From the NCBI GenBank assembly GCA_964465065.1, contig CAYXHZ010000074.1, forward strand, positions 1 to 14,444: a DNA stretch of 14,444 bases, in the 5' to 3' direction. This document shows, one piece after another, positions 7,401 to 11,970 of the stretch (its first letter is position 1; each line of letters opens with the position of its first letter). A model generated the notes under the pieces. It saw only the letters and a list, made by a program, of their open reading frames with translations, ran no database searches and was not told where the DNA came from. The DNA is from CAYMND01 sp964465065. Lineage in GTDB: Bacteria; Acidobacteriota; Aminicenantia; UBA2199. The position numbers were made by a program, and so were the translations under genes.

Positions 7401-7768
7401 GCCTGGCCAGACTGCAGTACCAGACGACCATCACCCAGGCCGATTCCGTTATGGGGACCATCCAGTACACGGCTCCCGAGCAGCTGTTCCAGGCTTCTTT
7501 CACAACGGCCGGGGACATTTACTCTTTGGGCATGATCGCCTACGAAATGCTGATCGGCGCCCCGCCCTACAACGGCACGACCCTGCTCGAAACCCTGCAC
7601 CTGATCCTGACTCAACGCCCGCAAGAACCCGGCCGCCTCCGTCCGGGCCTGCAGCCGGCCATCGATCAACTGATCGTGCGCATGCTCGACAACGACCCAC
7701 AGGTGCGCCCGGACGCACTGTCCGTGCTGAACGAACTGCGCGGCATCGAGCTCGTTCCCGCCGGTTAA
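4490..7768 (+). CDS. Transmembrane Ser/Thr protein kinase with periplasmic two-propeller/Y_Y_Y sensor
   Basis: The 1092-aa receptor starts with a signal peptide (about 1-22, hydrophobic core FFVSYFTSLFIALA). About 14 propeller blades follow, marked by LWIGT-like motifs near residues 54, 99, 147, 195, 242, 290, 334, 384, 430, 472, 515, 562, 605 and a degenerate last one near 648. Then come a Y_Y_Y domain (about 700-775) and one membrane helix (about 783-804). The cytoplasmic kinase spans about 823-1090: Gly loop LGVGGMATVY 829-838, K853, HRDLKPAN 945-952, DFG 969-971 and APEQ 995-998. All catalytic residues are present, so it should be active. The ectodomain is that of hybrid two-component sensors that bind glycans or other ligands, but no histidine kinase follows. 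Its likely partners are the FHA activators on either side (inference). Its stop codon overlaps that of FHA-EBP2 on the other strand. Confidence 0.93.
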   Translation: MNKFFVSYFTSLFIALASGLSTQQNDYFQARLSIESGLSSNFVAALMQDRQGFLWIGTSYGLNRYDGQSFSTFFYQPQDANSLVDSNAMALAQDQTDRIWVGSHSGGLSCLDPDSGRWRRYRHQPENPDSLACDMITQILCDHLGRIWVATWGGGLQLFNPANHGFCHFRVGHCDRQGLQSDYLTSLAEDQAGTLWIGTWNGLNRFDPQTGHWSHIKHDPASENSPSNDNIRRVIIDSRGSLWIGTWGGGLNCFDPSRNRWRRFRYDPQRPDTIRGNLIFALQTDQAGQIWVGTNARGVNRYDPAADRWSFYPDNYTKTYFTVETILFDHSGMMWLGTAGNGLLRYHQNWNHWHVFNNSLDDELLGKTTGTTVTCSLEDHRGNLWIATGGRGLLHFNRSRDQWARHLYPVQTNPRLSIVTALLEDRRHNLWAGVPRGLIRFGADQRSWEYIQIEGKPEGSPSALLEDRDGWLWVSSAADGLFRYHPKAKKWQHFPRATAGGEQIQNLFLDAGDRLWIATHMGIRTLQADRRSWNEYRHRPDRSDSLCSDVVNDIVQSDPNCFWIATRKGINRYRTDTGSWKRWSVDQGLPHNDVGCLRIDKKGRIWGGTSNHLFCLNPGNDQIEVFDKSDGLPGTVFYHANQTRQGDFIFCCDCGCVEFNPEEVTRKSLPPAIAVSSLQIPGRPRQLFVKPGLSLTLPYNRNAFSVDFAAFDYEWPDKNRFVHKLEGFDREWIDMATRNSASYTNLPPGRYTLRIKGANSDGVWSPVGASLSIRIIPPFWRTHWFYALALCTFAYLSYLSISLIKRHVLLLTQWKKKNHIGSYKIIRTLGVGGMATVYQACHLLRKRQIVAIKVLHEEQAPSPVQQKRFRQEASIIDQIDHPNIVKILERGSHGDTLYIVMEYLDGQTIAQRLRESGPFPVDAWLEIMKQLADVLHKLHSHGIIHRDLKPANVMLIDTPERINHVKILDFGLARLQYQTTITQADSVMGTIQYTAPEQLFQASFTTAGDIYSLGMIAYEMLIGAPPYNGTTLLETLHLILTQRPQEPGRLRPGLQPAIDQLIVRMLDNDPQVRPDALSVLNELRGIELVPAG

Positions 7769-9543
7769 ACGATGCCGTATTTTTTCAGCTTGAGCAGAAA
7801 TCCCTGGTAACTCATCCCGATATCCCGGGCCGTTTTGGATTTGTTGCCCCGGTTCTCCTGCAAGAGACGCAGCAGTTCGTTCTTTTCGAATTGATCCACG
7901 TTCTGCCTGAAGGAAAGATCCCGCTCGCCGCCCTCCCGGACACGAGGCGAACGGCTGAAGGCGACGATACGGGGGGTCAGATGCTGATCGCTGATCAGTT
8001 CCCGATCTTCGGCGATCTCCATGATCATGCGGATCTCGTTTTCGAGCTCGCGCACATTGCCGGGCCAGTTGTAGCGGCAGAAGCAATCGTTCACCGATTC
8101 GGAAAAACCCGCCGGACTGACCTGATTCTCCCGGGCGAACAGCTTGGCGAAATGCATGACCAGGGCGGGAATATCCTCGCTGCGTTCGCGCAGGGGCGGC
8201 ACGGACAACTCATGCACCCGCAATCGGAAAAAGAGGTCCTGACGGAAGCGTCCGGCCTCGACCAGCCCGTAGAGATCCTGATTGGTAATGGCGATGATAC
8301 GCAGGTCGATGGGGATCGTCTGGCTGCCGCCCAGCCGGGTCAGCGACCGTTCCTGGATCACGCGCAGCAGCTTGACCTGGATCTCGAGCGGCATATCGCC
8401 GATCTCATCGAGGACCAGGGTGCCTCCCGAGGCCTCTTCCAGCTTGCCGAGCTTCAGCCTGCGGGCATCGGTGAACGCCCCGGCCTCATAGCCGAAGAGT
8501 TCGCTCTCGAGCAGGGTGGCCGGAATGGCGGCGCAATTGATGGCCACGTAGTTCTTGCGGCCGGAAAGCTGATGGATCAGCCTGGCGAACAGTTCCTTGC
8601 CCGTCCCGGATTCCCCGGTAATGATCACCGAGGCCTGCTTGGGAGCGATTTTGGCGGCGATATCGACCAGCCGCTTCAGGGCGGCGCTGCGACCGACGAT
8701 CGTCACATCCGGGTGCCGGCACACCACGGGAACCGGGTCGGGATCGAACGAGATGGCCATGGTGTTGCGCTGATTCAGACTGATGATCTCGGCCAACTTT
8801 TCGATGAACGCGATCATGGGAACATTGTCGAGCGTACGCGGGTCCGGGCTGAATAGCAACAAGCCGCTGTCCGTCTCCGGAACGACGAAGGAGCGGTAAC
8901 AACGGCTCTGACCCTGGACGACGATTGTCCGCGTCGGATCGCCAGCGGCAACAGCGGCAGACAGGTCGGCAGTACCGACGTCCAGCCCCCGCTCCGTCAC
9001 GATCGGCAGGTACCGACCCTGATGCCGCAAGTAGAGTCCGCAAACCGGCAGGACCGGCTGCAGCAGAAGCCTGAGTTCCTGACAGAAGGACTGGATATCG
9101 TTGTGCTGGATCGCCTTGTCGACCAGCAGAGGCAAGAGAATGGCGTATTTGGAGTCGGAATCGTGCGTATCCGGTTCAGTTTTGGCCTTGTGCCGCTTCA
9201 GGCCCGTCAGCCTGGCCATGATGCCCGACAGCTCCCGGCTGATGGCGAACTCCCTGACATGGCCGTCTTTGAAATAAAATTCGGTCCCTTCGACACTGAA
9301 GGAGTCGTCGAGCCTTATCTGCGCTTCCTGGATACGGTGCTGACCGACAAAGGTGCCGTTGTGCGAACCCAGGTCCTGGATGGTGATGTGCTCGGACCCG
9401 ACTACGACCCGGCAATGCTTCTTGGAAAAGGCTGGATCGTCGAAAACGATGTCGCAATCGGCATTCCGGCCGATGATGACTTCGGCTTGACTGAGACAGA
9501 ACTTGCGGATCACCCCACCTCTGACATACATGAGGTATTTCAT
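7765..9543 (-). CDS. FHA-GAF-type sigma54 activator with GAFTDA loop (FHA-EBP2)
   Basis: The predicted cytoplasmic regulator has 592 aa. The FHA domain (about 1-95) keeps G25-R26, S40-KKH and SHNGT at 60-64. A GAF-like sensor region spans about 130-258 and is weakly conserved to my eye. The AAA+ domain (about 270-530) has Walker A GESGTGKE 310-317, NCAAIP 336-341, GAFTDA 355-360, Walker B TLVLDE 375-380, arginine-finger segment RQDLFFRL 434-441 and WPGNVREL 493-500. A Fis-type HTH spans about 553-592. The second Gly of the GAFTGA loop that contacts sigma54 is Asp; from memory, the same change in NorR (G266D) frees the activator from GAF repression. Start: ATG 9543 sits at the FHA border; ATG 9552 is the alternative and is preceded by AGG. 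It is divergent from a sigma54 promoter at 9717, its probable target. Confidence 0.92.
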   Translation of the reverse strand: MKYLMYVRGGVIRKFCLSQAEVIIGRNADCDIVFDDPAFSKKHCRVVVGSEHITIQDLGSHNGTFVGQHRIQEAQIRLDDSFSVEGTEFYFKDGHVREFAISRELSGIMARLTGLKRHKAKTEPDTHDSDSKYAILLPLLVDKAIQHNDIQSFCQELRLLLQPVLPVCGLYLRHQGRYLPIVTERGLDVGTADLSAAVAAGDPTRTIVVQGQSRCYRSFVVPETDSGLLLFSPDPRTLDNVPMIAFIEKLAEIISLNQRNTMAISFDPDPVPVVCRHPDVTIVGRSAALKRLVDIAAKIAPKQASVIITGESGTGKELFARLIHQLSGRKNYVAINCAAIPATLLESELFGYEAGAFTDARRLKLGKLEEASGGTLVLDEIGDMPLEIQVKLLRVIQERSLTRLGGSQTIPIDLRIIAITNQDLYGLVEAGRFRQDLFFRLRVHELSVPPLRERSEDIPALVMHFAKLFARENQVSPAGFSESVNDCFCRYNWPGNVRELENEIRMIMEIAEDRELISDQHLTPRIVAFSRSPRVREGGERDLSFRQNVDQFEKNELLRLLQENRGNKSKTARDIGMSYQGFLLKLKKYGIV

Positions 9544-9550
9544 ACTCTCC

Positions 9551-9556
9551 ATTATA
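9551..9556 (-). promoter_or_regulatory. -10 element of the FHA-EBP2 gene
   Basis: A perfect TATAAT (9556-9551 on the minus strand) lies 7 nt before ATG 9543, so transcription would begin at 9543-9544. I see no good -35 at 16-18 nt; TGGCGG is at the 17-nt position. An activator may therefore be needed. Alternatively GGAGAG between the box and the ATG acts as a close Shine-Dalgarno for a longer transcript. Confidence 0.4.
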
Positions 9557-9584
9557 CCTGTGCGGCCGGATGTCCGCCATGGGA

Positions 9585-9638
9585 TATCAAGAAAAATGTA
9601 CAGCTCTATAAACTGCACTTGATACCATCGGCCATCAA
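9585..9638. promoter_or_regulatory. Candidate upstream activator sites: repeated ATCAA/TTGAT half-sites
   Basis: In the divergent gap, ATCAAG (9586-9591), CTTGAT (9618-9623) and ATCAAT (9634-9639) form two dyads. TATCAAG (9585-9591) and CTTGATA (9618-9624) are a perfect 7-bp inverted pair 26 nt apart. TTGAT and ATCAA are also paired with a 10-nt spacer at 9619-9638. They lie about 95-150 nt upstream of the sigma54 -12 element, the usual range for activator sites. TTCA-TCAT-TGAA at 9676-9687 is another small dyad. Which protein binds is unknown. Confidence 0.35.
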
Positions 9639-9716
9639 TCTGACAAAACCGTAGCGGTCCGAGTCGTTTATGGCCTTCATCATTGAACAATAATTTTTCA
9701 GCTTGTCTTCGCCCCG

Positions 9717-9733
9717 TTGGCACTTCCTTTGCT
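9717..9733 (+). promoter_or_regulatory. Sigma54 (-24/-12) promoter of the surface-protein operon
   Basis: The sequence TTGGCACT-TCCT-TTGCT matches the sigma54 consensus at every core position except one (T for G after CAC). The invariant GG (9719-9720) and GC (9731-9732) are separated by exactly 10 nt. The predicted start is near 9744. It points at the ORFs beginning at 9756 and stands 170 nt from the start of a divergent sigma54 activator gene, the classic arrangement of an activator and its target. Confidence 0.8.
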
Positions 9734-9746
9734 GCCGAATCGGCAG
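9732..9746. promoter_or_regulatory. Perfect palindrome over the -12 element and start site
   Basis: CTGCCGA-A-TCGGCAG is a 15-bp dyad with 7-bp arms. It begins inside the -12 element and reaches the predicted transcription start. It could be a repressor operator or a hairpin at the extreme 5' end of the mRNA. The role is inference. Confidence 0.4.
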
Positions 9747-9755
9747 CGCGTCGAC

Positions 9756-9965
9756 ATGATCGGACAGAACATCACCATTGGCCAGGATGCAGACGAAGTG
9801 AGGGCCCTGATCGGAGAGCCCGAGACCCTTGTCGACGACGACAGCGGGCGGTGCTGGTCATACCAGGGCGGTCGGCTGCTCGTCTTTTTCGATGAGCGGA
9901 GCGGCAAAGTCATCCGGAAGATCATTACAAAAGCCCAGGATGGGAAAGGTGGCAAACGGGCATGA
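9756..9965 (+). CDS. Small SmpA/BamE-like protein, first ORF of the sigma54 operon
   Basis: The 69-residue ORF has good coding composition. Its pattern, ITIGQDADEVRALIGEP near 6-22 followed by CWSYQGGRLLVFFDE and GKVIRKI, resembles the SmpA/OmlA (BamE) type of small domain, in which a glycine-rich turn and a GEP step precede a W-x-Y strand. Assignment by pattern alone is tentative. No signal peptide or lipobox is present, so it would be cytoplasmic unless the start is wrong. I placed the start at ATG 9756, 12 nt after the predicted sigma54 start. The frame can extend to TTG 9717, but that codon lies inside the promoter. A convincing Shine-Dalgarno is missing. It ends 40 nt before the barrel gene and is probably co-transcribed. 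Confidence 0.6.
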   Translation: MIGQNITIGQDADEVRALIGEPETLVDDDSGRCWSYQGGRLLVFFDERSGKVIRKIITKAQDGKGGKRA

Positions 9966-9995
9966 TGCCAGTTCCACGGCGGAACGCAGGCGGAT

Positions 9996-10000
9996 GGAGG
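9996..10000 (+). promoter_or_regulatory. Shine-Dalgarno deciding the start of the beta-barrel gene
   Basis: GGAGG lies 5 nt before GTG 10006. AAGGTGA at 10003-10009 could instead serve ATG 10015. Either start gives the same signal peptide core. Confidence 0.55.
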
Positions 10001-10005
10001 ACAAG

Positions 10006-11958
10006 GTGAACAAGATGAAAAACTGGCGAAACAGCTTCCTAATCGGAGCGATCCTGTCGACAACCCTGTTCGGCGCCGGCACTCAACCCGGTTTTGAGCA
10101 CCAGGTCCCGGAATCTGTGACCGTTGGCCAGCCGCTGATACTGAGCGCTAAACCGGATCGGCCGGTCGAGTGGGTCAACCTCTTCTACCGCAGCCAGAAC
10201 GCGGACGATTTCGATGCCCTGGTGGCCGCGCGCGACGGGCAGGGGTACTACTCGGTGCAGATCGACACCGAGACCGTCGGGGCAGGTATCATCGAATACT
10301 ACTGGGCCTACAAGGTTTCCGACCAGGTACGCTACGCCCCCGAGTCCATCGCCGACCAGCTTTACCGGATCAGCGTCACTGCTAATCCTTCTGCAGAGAC
10401 TGCAGCGGCAGACAGACCGGTCAAGGAAAAAGCCAAAACGCCTTTTCCCCTGCACCTGGACGCCAGCGTCCAGACGCATTTCGACAAAGCGGGGGCCGGA
10501 ACCAACCAGCCCGATCCCGGTCACAGCGACAACCTGAGCCTCGACTACCGCATGCAAAACGGTGATTTCACTATCGGCCTGCACAGCCGGGCCTCCTATA
10601 CCAACCTGCTCGACTCCGCCCAGACCGAGTTCGACCTCCCCGATCTGGCGCTTTCAATGGCCATGCAATCCCATGCGCTGAACCTGGGCGACATCATGCC
10701 CGCCGAATCCGAATTCTCCATCGGCGGCAGCGGCCGGCGCGGTCTGGAATACCGCTTCGACAACCAGCGCCTCTACCTGCATCTGTTCACGGGTTCGACC
10801 CAGCAGCCCCTGGGCTTCAAGGGTTTGGGTATTCCGAAGAGTCAGGCCATGCTGTTTGGCGGCGCGGCCGGCTTGACCCTGTTCAAGTCCGTCAGCGTCA
10901 AAGGCATCTATCTGTGGGGCAAAGACGATCCCGGCCTGGCCGGCAATGTTGGCTTCGCCGGCTTCTACGCCACCCCCAGAAAAGGCAGCGTCATGGCCAT
11001 CGTCGCCGAATCGAGCCTGTGGCGCAAGCGCCTGACCATCAGTGGCGAATTCGCCCGCAGCCGCTACGATGCGGACAGCGGCGACGACGATGAAGACAAG
11101 CAGGATGACGCCTACCGCCTGAGGGCCAATCTGCAGCTGGGTTTCCTCGACCTGCAGGCCGGATACCGCCGCATCGGCCGCTACTACAACAGCATCGCCC
11201 AAGCCTATTTCACCAACGACCGTCAGGGGTTCGAATTCGGGGCAGGAGTCCAGATCAACAGCCTGCGCCTCAACGGGTCACTGGCCTTCGAAAAAACCAA
11301 CACCGATGACGACCCGACTCAGATCTCGGCCGAAGACACCCGGCGCAGCCTGAGTCTCAACTGGCAATTCGCCAGAAACTCCAATCTGCGCTTCGGCTAC
11401 AGCGCCAACCGTCAAAACGCCGAACAGAACTACAACCCGATCCTCAGCGGCGACCTCGACAGCGAAGGCTTCCAGGCCGGAATCGGCCTGGCTTTGAACG
11501 AGCAGTTCACAATCAGTCTCGACGGGCGCTACGATCGTCTGATCAGCATGGAAAATCCTCAAGTCGAGGGCAACACCATGGGCCTCAACCTGGGGTTGAT
11601 GTGGCAAAAACCCGACCGGCTCATGATCAACGCCCTCTGCGGCATCAACCGGACCCGCAATACGGCGAGCGGCAGCGACGCGCTGCTGATCCTGGCCTAT
11701 GTCAACGGAGACCTGACAATCATCCCGCGCTTACTCTCCCTGAACCTGAATGGCAGTTACAACCGCTACGATACGGGCACGACGGCGCCGATCTCGGACT
11801 CGTTCGGCATAGACGGGGGAATATGTCTGCATCTGCAAAGACTGATCCGGATCGGCGACATCATCATTTCCCTGCGAGGCAGTCACACTTCCGCTGCTAT
11901 GGGTACAGAAACGGTCAGCAACTCGCGCATTTTTCTCAGAAGCGACATCTCTTTATAA
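10006..11958 (+). CDS. Probable outer-membrane beta-barrel protein with N-terminal Ig-like domain
   Basis: The exported protein has 650 aa. A signal peptide spans about 1-25 (core FLIGAILSTTLF). A beta-sandwich domain follows at about 30-125, recognised by VTVGQPLILSA, VNLFYRS and IIEYYWAYKV, a pattern common in extracellular Ig-like domains. A Pro/Ala/Lys linker lies near 127-146. The remaining 500 residues are dominated by alternating-polarity beta strands with short turns and Asp/Asn-rich loops, as in outer-membrane barrels, including GLEYRFDNQRLYLHLFTGST and a DDDEDKQDD loop. The last residues (IFLRSDISL) end in Leu rather than the usual terminal Phe. I do not recognise the family by name. 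It sits between a small ORF and a PKD protein, 12 nt from the latter, so it may anchor or export that protein (inference). GTG 10006 is my start; ATG 10015 is the alternative. Confidence 0.82.
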   Translation: MNKMKNWRNSFLIGAILSTTLFGAGTQPGFEHQVPESVTVGQPLILSAKPDRPVEWVNLFYRSQNADDFDALVAARDGQGYYSVQIDTETVGAGIIEYYWAYKVSDQVRYAPESIADQLYRISVTANPSAETAAADRPVKEKAKTPFPLHLDASVQTHFDKAGAGTNQPDPGHSDNLSLDYRMQNGDFTIGLHSRASYTNLLDSAQTEFDLPDLALSMAMQSHALNLGDIMPAESEFSIGGSGRRGLEYRFDNQRLYLHLFTGSTQQPLGFKGLGIPKSQAMLFGGAAGLTLFKSVSVKGIYLWGKDDPGLAGNVGFAGFYATPRKGSVMAIVAESSLWRKRLTISGEFARSRYDADSGDDDEDKQDDAYRLRANLQLGFLDLQAGYRRIGRYYNSIAQAYFTNDRQGFEFGAGVQINSLRLNGSLAFEKTNTDDDPTQISAEDTRRSLSLNWQFARNSNLRFGYSANRQNAEQNYNPILSGDLDSEGFQAGIGLALNEQFTISLDGRYDRLISMENPQVEGNTMGLNLGLMWQKPDRLMINALCGINRTRNTASGSDALLILAYVNGDLTIIPRLLSLNLNGSYNRYDTGTTAPISDSFGIDGGICLHLQRLIRIGDIIISLRGSHTSAAMGTETVSNSRIFLRSDISL

Positions 11959-11963
11959 AGGAG
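11957..11963 (+). promoter_or_regulatory. Shine-Dalgarno of the PKD-repeat gene, overlapping the previous stop
   Basis: AAAGGAG overlaps the TAA of the barrel gene and ends 7 nt before ATG 11971. This spacing favours 11971 over the in-frame ATG at 11965, and points to translational coupling. Confidence 0.75.
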
Positions 11964-11970
11964 TATGGAC

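Noticed and set aside
6893..8086. 397-codon minus-strand open frame across the kinase and FHA-EBP2 3' ends
   Set aside because: It overlaps two well-supported genes and shows no recognisable domain.
9829..10005. Upstream extension of the barrel gene overlapping the small ORF
   Set aside because: GGAGG-N5-GTG at 10006 followed at once by a signal peptide fixes the start, and the extension is out of frame with the coding-like small ORF.
11965..11970. ATG 11965 as start of the PKD gene
   Set aside because: It sits 1 nt after the Shine-Dalgarno AAAGGAG, too close; ATG 11971 has a 7-nt spacing.
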